Shown piece after piece: positions 5,764 through 12,150 of a stretch of DNA of 12,150 nucleotides. How positions within the stretch are numbered: position 1 is the stretch's first letter; every line of letters begins with the position of its first letter. The stretch lies in assembly GCA_019322855.1 (NCBI GenBank), contig JAHWIA010000013.1, positions 1 through 12,150 on the forward strand, in the 5' to 3' direction. Both the position numbers and the translations under genes were made by a program. A model generated the notes under the pieces. The model saw only the letters and a list, made by a program, of their open reading frames with translations. It had not been told where the DNA came from and did not search any database. Source of the stretch: Candidatus Woesearchaeota archaeon. GTDB taxonomy: Archaea > Nanobdellota > Nanobdellia > Woesearchaeales > WJKV01.

Positions 5764-6660
5764 ATGTTACTTGACATAGCAGTTGGAGATGCTTTCGGAG
5801 CTGGCTTTGAAGGTGTAGATAGGAAAACAATAGATGATTATTTCAAAAGAAATAGATACTTGAATTATGTTAGGCATCCAAGGCACAATATTACTCCTGG
5901 CGATTATACAGATGATACACAGATGGCTAGTGTTGTCGCAGAAGCGATGTTATCTGGTAATTTCACAAGACGTGATCTTGCAGATAGATGGGTTAAGAGA
6001 TTCCACCAAGACAAGAGACTTGGCTATACAAGCAGATTTTATAATCTGTTAAACCATTGCAGGACAGGAGGAGATCTTTTGTCAAGATTGAGTGGAAGCA
6101 GCGGTATCACGAGCGGTGCTGCAATGAGAGCCCCGGTCATTGGATTATATGAAAGAGTGAGCAAAGTCAAGAAAATTGCAAAGATGCAGGCAGAGATTAC
6201 GCACGGAGCAAGCGGTGTCGAGGCTGCGATAGCATCTGCATTGATGGTGCATTACTTCTATCGCATGAGAGGACAGAAAGCAGGCTTAAGAAATTTCATT
6301 GCCAAGGAAGTCAGAAAAGACTATGCTCGACCATGGCAGAAAGGGAGAAAAGTAGGAACAGAAGGATGGCAGTGCGTTAGCGCAGCTATACAAGCTGTTA
6401 TGGACAATGACAATATTCCTGATTTATTGAGACAGTGTGTCAGATATGGCGGAGATACTGACACTGTAGCAGCTATTGCAATGGCAGCAGCTTCTGTCAG
6501 CTTAGAGTACAGAAACCAGCACGACAATCACGGCAATGGATGGAACAAGAGATTCCCTGTAAGATTGTACAGCGGTCTTGAACCTGCAAAAGGACTGTAC
6601 GGCAGAAACTATCTGCAGCAATTAGACGGAAGATTGTTCAGGAAGTTCAGCAGGAACTGA
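5764..6660 (+). CDS. ADP-ribosylglycohydrolase family protein (DraG/ARH type)
   Basis: A 298-residue cytosolic protein of the ADP-ribosylglycohydrolase fold, which removes ADP-ribose from proteins or other acceptors with a two-metal (Mg or Mn) centre. The N-terminal G-D-A-F-G (8-12) is followed by T-D-D-T at 49-52, which supplies the first metal ligands. G-A-A-M-R at 118-122 is the conserved (G)-x-A-M-R motif of the substrate pocket. G-G-D-T-D-T at 229-234 supplies the second set of ligands, D231 and D233. All key motifs are intact, so activity is likely. Length is normal for the family (about 280-350). The gene follows the Tat-signal gene by 56 nt with its own strong ribosome-binding site. 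No ADP-ribosyltransferase, nitrogenase or toxin gene is near to reveal the acceptor, which could be an amino-acid side chain, nucleic acid or a free ADP-ribose derivative. Confidence 0.92.
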   Translation: MLLDIAVGDAFGAGFEGVDRKTIDDYFKRNRYLNYVRHPRHNITPGDYTDDTQMASVVAEAMLSGNFTRRDLADRWVKRFHQDKRLGYTSRFYNLLNHCRTGGDLLSRLSGSSGITSGAAMRAPVIGLYERVSKVKKIAKMQAEITHGASGVEAAIASALMVHYFYRMRGQKAGLRNFIAKEVRKDYARPWQKGRKVGTEGWQCVSAAIQAVMDNDNIPDLLRQCVRYGGDTDTVAAIAMAAASVSLEYRNQHDNHGNGWNKRFPVRLYSGLEPAKGLYGRNYLQQLDGRLFRKFSRN

Positions 6661-6690
6661 ATTATTCTAATTTTTCCTTTGTTTTCATAT
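6661..6690 (+). terminator. T-rich termination region after the ADP-ribosylhydrolase
   Basis: Three T tracts (TTTTT 6671-6675, TTT 6678-6680, TTTT 6682-6685) follow the stop codon immediately, with no strong hairpin. This fits the oligo-T signals of archaeal RNA polymerase and precedes a new promoter at 6706. Confidence 0.45.
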
Positions 6691-6705
6691 ATAAAAACCG
6701 ATATA

Positions 6706-6713
6706 TTTATATA
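6706..6713 (+). promoter_or_regulatory. archaeal TATA box for the envelope gene pair
   Basis: TTTATATA begins 33 nt before ATG 6739, which predicts transcription starting only a few nucleotides upstream of the start codon or on it. It is the only clear promoter for the two coupled genes that run to the right edge. Another A/T-rich run (6688-6696) lies just upstream. Confidence 0.55.
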
Positions 6714-6730
6714 CCCTTATAGGTTATAAA

Positions 6731-6736
6731 GGAGGG
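6731..6736 (+). promoter_or_regulatory. misplaced Shine-Dalgarno-like GGAGGG, 2 nt from the start codon
   Basis: GGAGGG sits only 2 nt before ATG 6739, closer than the usual 5-10 nt. The start is nevertheless forced: a TAA at 6727-6729 closes the frame upstream and no other start codon precedes the membrane segment. If transcription starts near 6735, as the TATA box suggests, this site would lie largely outside the message and leaderless initiation would be used. Confidence 0.4.
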
Positions 6737-6738
6737 AA

Positions 6739-8958
6739 ATGAGAAGGGGTGCTAGAGAGGAAGATAGTTCTCTAAACACTGCCCATAAACAGTGGAACAA
6801 AAGGGGACAAGTCACAGTTTACATAATCATCGGAATCATAATTCTCATTGCAGCATTATTGATAATCTATCTTGTTTTCTTCAGGATTGAAAAACCTATG
6901 GAAGTTCCAAAGGTTGTTGTGAAGAAGGTTCCTATGCAGGTACAGCCTGTTTCTTTGTTTGTAGAGGACTGCGTGAAACGTGTAAGCAAGCAAGGATTAG
7001 AGATAATGGGGAGACAGGCAGGATGGATAGATGTTGACGATCCTGCTAAAACTTTTGGAAATTCTTTTGATTTTCGTTACGATGCGACGAACAGCGACGG
7101 CGTGGTGTTCAATCCTGGACAACCGGCAGGATTGAGAGTGCCTTACTGGTATTATCTTCGTTCTAACAACAGATGCACAGACTGCAGGTTCTATGTGAGG
7201 ATACCTACTAATGCGCAGATGGAAGAGATGCTGACAAATTACATACTTGAGAATGTTGATACTTGCCTTGCAGGACTTTCGACTTTTGAGGAACAAGGGT
7301 TTGAGATAGAAAAGACAGGCGAACTGCAGGTAGAAACAACAATAACAGATTATGACATACGAACTTTTGTCAATTATCCTCTAAAAGTCACAAAAGCAGG
7401 AAGTGTATTTAACTTGGATGAATATTACATACAGATGCCTGTGCAGCTGAAGAAGATGGTGGAATTAGGAAAAGAGATACTTCGGTCCCAGGCAAACCAA
7501 TCTTTCCTTGAGTATAACACAATGTCGATGATCAGTGCTTACGGGAGCACGAGGAGCAATGCGCTCCCTCCAATCGCCAGCAGCGAGATTGGATTCGGAA
7601 AGGTCTTCTGGAGCAAGATCGCGACAGAACAGAAAGTAAAAGAATTGATGTCAACTTACACAAACACAATCACAATACCAAAGACGCATAATTTCTATCC
7701 TGCGACACTGCCAGGAGAACAGGCAGAGATCGCGCTCGTACAGGGAATATATTATGCATTCGTGTTCAATCTCCTGGATGAGGAGAGCAATTATCCTGAC
7801 ATTGACGCGAACTTCTTTTATTTCAATAACTGGCCGATACATTTTGACATCACGCCAAGAGACGGAGATCTTTTGAGGCCAGAAGAGAACAGCAATGTTT
7901 TCCAGGAACTCATCACAGTTGCTTCGCAGACCTACAGGTTTTATTATGACATAAGCTATCCTGTTGTTGTTGAGCTAAGGGATGTCAATGCTTTTGACGG
8001 GCAGGGTTTCAGCTTGATGTTCGCGCTTGAGACCAATGTAAGGAATAATAAGCCTCTGAAACCTGGGATATTCAATATTGTAACAGAGGCAGGGCCTGCT
8101 TCAAGGTTCAGTCTTTTCTCCAGCCCTAACCAGAGGATAAGCGGAGACATAAGCATAACAGCCACTTCAGATGAAGCACCTCTGGGTGGTGTCGACATAA
8201 GATTTATTTGCGGGGAGGACAGTGCATATCTAGGAAAGACTGACGGTAATGGCGAATTTACAGGAAAGTTCCCAATCTGTGACGGCGGTGTTTTGGCATT
8301 AGCAAAAGAAGATTATTATACAGAGAAAATGCCGTTCAGCACAAAAATCAGGGAGAGCGCAGAAGTCGATGTTGACATGGAAGAAATCATAATCAAGAAA
8401 GCAACCATCAAAGTGCGAAGGCCAGAGATGATTGACCAGATAACAAATGTTCCTTATGGAAGTCTGTCGTACGATGAATACGAACAGTTGATGGTACAGG
8501 GAACAGATGATCTGGACAAGGAATCTGTGTATATGACAATAACCCTGATACCTGACAATCCATACGGAGAAAAGTTGACCAGTGTATTGATATTTGAGGA
8601 AGGAGTGAAAGAACAGGAGATCAAGCTGATCCCTGGCAATTATGAGATTTACGCGCAGTTGATTGACGAGGAAGGATTCGTCATACCAGAATCTGTAAGA
8701 GACATCGAAGGCGAGACCGTGACTTTTGAAGAGATAGATGTCAAGCCTGCGCCATTAGGCGGTGCAGTGATGAATGCAGAGACAAATACATATTGGAGAG
8801 TCACTGAAGACAATCTTCAGAAAGACAATACTATCGAACTTTATGTGCTGAAGAGCAAGAAACCTACTGTTCACGAAGAACTTATATTATTAGGCCAGGA
8901 GACCCAGATGAGCAAGGACAAGGCAAGCCTGATACTGCCGAGGTGGATCAGCAAATGA
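6739..8958 (+). CDS. large membrane-anchored extracellular protein with class III-like signal segment
   Basis: A 739-residue protein. Residues 21-24 read K-R-G-Q, followed by V-T-V-Y and a hydrophobic run to about 48. This resembles the archaeal class III (pilin/archaellin) signal cut after Gly by FlaK/PibD-type peptidases, but the Glu usual at position +5 of mature pilins is Tyr here, so it may simply anchor the protein. The rest (about 50-739) would be outside the cell. Visible blocks are V-E-D-C-V (75-79), a Cys-containing region before residue 190, an E-L-R-D-V-N-A-F-D-G block at about 411-420, and from about 469 a compact beta domain (P-L-G-G-V-D-I-R-F...G-K-T-D-G-N-G-E-F) like carboxypeptidase regulatory or other surface beta-sandwich domains. 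The C-terminus appears to be further beta-rich domains. The stop overlaps the next gene's ATG. From memory it resembles unnamed proteins common in Woesearchaeota-type genomes. Confidence 0.8.
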   Translation: MRRGAREEDSSLNTAHKQWNKRGQVTVYIIIGIIILIAALLIIYLVFFRIEKPMEVPKVVVKKVPMQVQPVSLFVEDCVKRVSKQGLEIMGRQAGWIDVDDPAKTFGNSFDFRYDATNSDGVVFNPGQPAGLRVPYWYYLRSNNRCTDCRFYVRIPTNAQMEEMLTNYILENVDTCLAGLSTFEEQGFEIEKTGELQVETTITDYDIRTFVNYPLKVTKAGSVFNLDEYYIQMPVQLKKMVELGKEILRSQANQSFLEYNTMSMISAYGSTRSNALPPIASSEIGFGKVFWSKIATEQKVKELMSTYTNTITIPKTHNFYPATLPGEQAEIALVQGIYYAFVFNLLDEESNYPDIDANFFYFNNWPIHFDITPRDGDLLRPEENSNVFQELITVASQTYRFYYDISYPVVVELRDVNAFDGQGFSLMFALETNVRNNKPLKPGIFNIVTEAGPASRFSLFSSPNQRISGDISITATSDEAPLGGVDIRFICGEDSAYLGKTDGNGEFTGKFPICDGGVLALAKEDYYTEKMPFSTKIRESAEVDVDMEEIIIKKATIKVRRPEMIDQITNVPYGSLSYDEYEQLMVQGTDDLDKESVYMTITLIPDNPYGEKLTSVLIFEEGVKEQEIKLIPGNYEIYAQLIDEEGFVIPESVRDIEGETVTFEEIDVKPAPLGGAVMNAETNTYWRVTEDNLQKDNTIELYVLKSKKPTVHEELILLGQETQMSKDKASLILPRWISK

Positions 8959-11900
8959 ACAATAAAATAATTGCAAAAGCATTCTTCATGATTCTGCTAA
9001 TGTTAACTCTGCCGGTCTTGTTCAGTCTTAACATAAACATGGCGCTTGCTGTTGACGGAACATTGTATGCAGGAACAATAAAGTCTGTTGCGATATATGG
9101 TGACGCAGGCCTGCACCAGTTGCTTGACGAGGATGACGGAGGCATCAATGTTGAGATCATTGTTGCAGACGATGTGCAGCCAGAAGACATATTGTTCCAG
9201 GGCGAGCAGATGCAGAACTGTGACAATCATCCAGAAGGCAAGTTATGCACTGCTTTTTTCACAAAGCCTCTTGCAGAAGACTATGTTGTTGCAGACATCA
9301 CTTATGGCACAATAACCTTGGGTGTTCCGTATGTGATTGACGGTTCTGCACCAAGATTTGAAAGTTTTGTTGTGACAAAGAGCCCGACGCAAGGGAAACT
9401 GATCGCAAGCTTCGAGGTTACTGATGAAGTGAGAGACACTGGCGCTTGCGCAGGTGTTGCTGGCATTGAGATCGCAAAAGATCCTGACTTTACAGACATT
9501 GTCGCAGAACAGAGTTTTTCTCCTGCTGATATTGAGGACTGTGTACTGCTTGACAATATAGAGCTGCCACAGCCGGATTCTTCTGGAGATTATACTTACT
9601 ATGCAAGAGCTTATGACAAATTACTGCATCTTCAATTAGGGCAGACAATGAGCTCATTATATGTTGATGTTGACAAGCCTACGATTGACGAACCTGTCCT
9701 TCTTTACAATGGTATGGAGACAACGCACGTGATAACTGGAACGCATGATTTCCAATTAAAGGCAGTCATTGATGAAAATTATGGGTTGTATGAAGTGCTT
9801 GCTGATTTGAGTGAATTCGGAGGAAGCACTGACGTGAATGCATCAGAATGCACAAAAGTCAGCGGCGTCTATGACTGCAGGTGGGATGTGAGACCAACCA
9901 TAACAGATACAACTTCATCATTCTCAGGTTCGATAGAAGCTGTTGACCTTGAAGGAAACACAGAGACAAGAAGTTTCACAATAAATGTCGCGCCTGATAC
10001 TGATGCGCCTACTATCGGCGGATTGACAACAGACCACAATGACATGCTAGGTGGCGCGCCTAATACTGTTATGGTGCCTGTCTCTGATTCTGGAGTAGGT
10101 GTTGTTGAAGAGGATGTGAAAGCTGATTTCACAAAGATAAATCCTTCTCTTGATTCAAGGCTTGAAGCTGATGAATGCGTGAATGGAACTTGTTATTGGT
10201 ATGACATTGTCGCGACACAGGAAGGAAGCAAGATTGTAACGATATTTGCGACTGATCTCTATGGCCAGTCGAACAGCCGGTCAGAGACAGTAGTTGTGGA
10301 CACTACAAAACCAGAGATAACAGATATTGCGCAGAGCACTGCGTATCCTACTGCGTCAGATCCTACTCCTCTTGTCTTGTCATTGACTGCTACTGATGAG
10401 AATGGAATCGAGACTGCGTACGTTGACCTTACTGCGATAAGTACTGAGACAGATCCTGTAGAAGGTGTCTGTGATCAGGGATTGTGTGTTTTTGCAGTTG
10501 CAGACCTTATCACCAGCAGTACATTAGGGACTGTGAGATTCAGGGCATATGATACTGCAGGAAATCCTAGCGATATAAAAGATTATAATATCCAGATATT
10601 TGAGACTGATATTGATACTATTCCTGACGAGATCGGCATTGTTGTCGGCAATCCGTCACCGCAGAAGCTTGACAGGAAGATAGCTTCAATGACACCTACT
10701 AAGGTGTTTTTGCCAATTACATTCCAGCACCAGCCATTGGTGAGTGTCATGGCAAAGACAGCTGTGTGCGAAGGTCTTTCTCCTGTGCTTGTGCAGCTGG
10801 GAGGAGACAATCCTTATTTCATTGGTGCAGAACTTGATGATTCGTATCTTGTGTTTGATTTGTTGCTAGATGATGTGACTAACAAATTTGACAAGATAGA
10901 TTTCAATTGCACCTTAAACTTGATTGTTGCAAGAGAAACTACTGTATATTCAAACCCTGAGATTGAGAATTTCACAGCATCGATTGAATTGTACAATATC
11001 CCTGTCGGTGAGTTGGGAACGAATGTCATGGATAAACTGGAAGATATAGAAGACAGTGTTGATACCAACTGGTGGGACTGGATCGAGAAAGCAGAACAGT
11101 TGTTTGAAGGCATAAGAAAGATTTGCGAGATGATAGAGGTAGTGAAAGATGTCTATAGCGCGGTTGAAGCTATGAAACCTATTGTGTATGCTTCTGCATT
11201 GGTATTGGAAGAAGTCAGCGGGACAGGAGAGGCATTGTGGAAAACTTTTTTGACTCTTGAATGTTATGTTCGTGTCGGAAAAGAGACTTTGTGGCCTAAT
11301 GATACTCAATACTATTACACAGAATCCGGCTATAAACAAGCAGGAGGAACAGGAGATTTTACGATTTTAGATAGTATAACTGGCGGAAAGTCATTGTCAG
11401 AAGAGGATCTAGAGATTGGCGGATTAATAAGAAGAGTGTGCGCGTTTGTCATGTGCAACCAATGCAACAGGGGTTTCGGCATCACAGGCGTTGAGAAGAT
11501 ATCTACAATGTTCGATGACATGATTGATAAGGCAACTTCTGACTATCACGAAGGCTCTTCAGATTATTCACAAAAACTTCCTACAGAGACAGAAGATGAA
11601 TATAGGAAAAGAATCGCAGAAAGAGGAACAGGATCAGAACCAGAACCGCAAGAACCTTCTGAACAGAAACCAGAAGGAGATGGAGAGAAGAGCAAAGGTA
11701 TTTTTGGTCTGGGAGTTCTGGGTCTTGCAGTCGCTGACATAGAAGATGTCACAGGCGCAGCACCTGCAGATCCTCCTGCAGCAGAACAAGAAGTTCCTGA
11801 CAGCGGCGAGGGCAGGATTGATCTTAATCCATTGAAAGGCATAGGAGAAACATTGGAATCTCACATGAATCCGAGAGATAACTGGCTGGTCGCATTGAAT

Positions 11901-12150
11901 TGTCTGTGCTTGCCAGGAATCATACATAATGCTCACAAATACCGGCAATTGCAGTGCATCCACGCGCGATGCTTAAGTGACAGTGCAAAAGCAGGATTCA
12001 GCACTGCGCCTTGCGACATTGAACACAAAGTGCAGGAGTGTGTGTTCTGGTACGGTGCATTGTTCGAGTTCATTCCTGGATGGTTATTGGCAGAAAGAAT
12101 AGCGCAAGTATCGAGGGATCTGATACGCGAGCTGCCTGGTCGATTGATAG
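8955..12150 (+). CDS. giant Sec-exported surface protein with tandem Ig-like domains (3' partial)
   Basis: The frame opens at ATG 8955, overlapping the previous stop as ATGA, and runs with no stop to the right edge: 1065 visible residues. Residues 1-32 form a Sec signal peptide (basic start N-N-K-I-I-A-K, long hydrophobic core, A-L-A before V33). Residues 133-557 hold tandem beta-sandwich units of about 101-110 residues, delimited by D-x(1-4)-P joints and containing T-A-T-D-E-N-G and R-A-Y-D-T-A-G-N signatures of Ig-like or cadherin-like extracellular domains. Next comes a mixed region, then helices (about 695-760), a C-x4-C-x2-C cluster at 829-837, a Pro/Glu-rich low-complexity linker (about 878-920), and a Cys-rich helical end (C983, C985, C1001, C1006, C1020, C1029). 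The ATGA overlap implies translational coupling and joint function with the upstream anchored protein. Function unknown: adhesin, S-layer component or envelope scaffold are guesses. Confidence 0.88.
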   Translation, partial: MNNKIIAKAFFMILLMLTLPVLFSLNINMALAVDGTLYAGTIKSVAIYGDAGLHQLLDEDDGGINVEIIVADDVQPEDILFQGEQMQNCDNHPEGKLCTAFFTKPLAEDYVVADITYGTITLGVPYVIDGSAPRFESFVVTKSPTQGKLIASFEVTDEVRDTGACAGVAGIEIAKDPDFTDIVAEQSFSPADIEDCVLLDNIELPQPDSSGDYTYYARAYDKLLHLQLGQTMSSLYVDVDKPTIDEPVLLYNGMETTHVITGTHDFQLKAVIDENYGLYEVLADLSEFGGSTDVNASECTKVSGVYDCRWDVRPTITDTTSSFSGSIEAVDLEGNTETRSFTINVAPDTDAPTIGGLTTDHNDMLGGAPNTVMVPVSDSGVGVVEEDVKADFTKINPSLDSRLEADECVNGTCYWYDIVATQEGSKIVTIFATDLYGQSNSRSETVVVDTTKPEITDIAQSTAYPTASDPTPLVLSLTATDENGIETAYVDLTAISTETDPVEGVCDQGLCVFAVADLITSSTLGTVRFRAYDTAGNPSDIKDYNIQIFETDIDTIPDEIGIVVGNPSPQKLDRKIASMTPTKVFLPITFQHQPLVSVMAKTAVCEGLSPVLVQLGGDNPYFIGAELDDSYLVFDLLLDDVTNKFDKIDFNCTLNLIVARETTVYSNPEIENFTASIELYNIPVGELGTNVMDKLEDIEDSVDTNWWDWIEKAEQLFEGIRKICEMIEVVKDVYSAVEAMKPIVYASALVLEEVSGTGEALWKTFLTLECYVRVGKETLWPNDTQYYYTESGYKQAGGTGDFTILDSITGGKSLSEEDLEIGGLIRRVCAFVMCNQCNRGFGITGVEKISTMFDDMIDKATSDYHEGSSDYSQKLPTETEDEYRKRIAERGTGSEPEPQEPSEQKPEGDGEKSKGIFGLGVLGLAVADIEDVTGAAPADPPAAEQEVPDSGEGRIDLNPLKGIGETLESHMNPRDNWLVALNCLCLPGIIHNAHKYRQLQCIHARCLSDSAKAGFSTAPCDIEHKVQECVFWYGALFEFIPGWLLAERIAQVSRDLIRELPGRLI

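Noticed and set aside
5764..6660. ADP-ribosylhydrolase as the antitoxin of a toxin-antitoxin or phage-defence pair
   Set aside because: No ADP-ribosyltransferase toxin, nuclease or other defence gene is adjacent; the upstream neighbour is an exported transglutaminase-like protein.
9088..11963. Several short frames on both strands inside the right-hand gene
   Set aside because: A single plus-strand frame with a signal peptide and domain repeats covers the whole region without a stop, so these are shadows.
1..12150. tRNA, rRNA, CRISPR array, insertion sequence or box C/D RNA
   Set aside because: Gaps between genes are all under 100 nt and show no cloverleaf, direct-repeat array, terminal inverted repeats or paired C/D boxes on reading.

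Overview
The window looks like a piece of an archaeal chromosome, most likely from a small-genome DPANN lineage of the Woesearchaeota/Pacearchaeota type. This is inferred from TATA boxes of the TTTATATA type about 30 nt upstream of several start codons, a methionyl-tRNA synthetase with paired Cys-x2-Cys zinc knuckles and a fused C-terminal tRNA-binding domain, and a membrane-anchored protein beginning with a KRGQVTVYIIIG segment, a pattern I associate with these archaea. I could not run a search. Base composition looks uniform, and I see no mobile element, CRISPR array or RNA gene.

Layout. (1) 2-205 is the tail of an unidentified gene that meets a convergent small membrane-protein gene (515-198). 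(2) 516-612 is a compact divergent promoter region that drives this membrane gene leftward and a compact DegT-like PLP enzyme (613-1419) rightward. (3) 1474-4322 is a two-gene unit: an unrecognised 236-residue protein followed 20 nt later by metG. (4) 4412-6660 holds a transglutaminase-like protein with a twin-arginine signal behind a long acidic leader, followed by an ADP-ribosylglycohydrolase. (5) 6739 to the right edge holds two large envelope genes joined by a 4-base ATGA overlap: a 739-residue protein with an N-terminal anchor, and a Sec-exported protein of at least 1065 residues with tandem Ig-like domains. The second gene is still open at the window end.

Functional picture. Translation (metG), a probable PLP-dependent enzyme and ADP-ribose removal are cytosolic. 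From 4412 onward most of the coding capacity is aimed at the cell surface: a Tat substrate and then a coupled pair of large extracellular proteins. The coupled pair at the right is the best candidate for a little-described system, probably a surface or envelope assembly; its function cannot be read from sequence. All genes are closely packed and no stretch over 300 bases lacks a gene.
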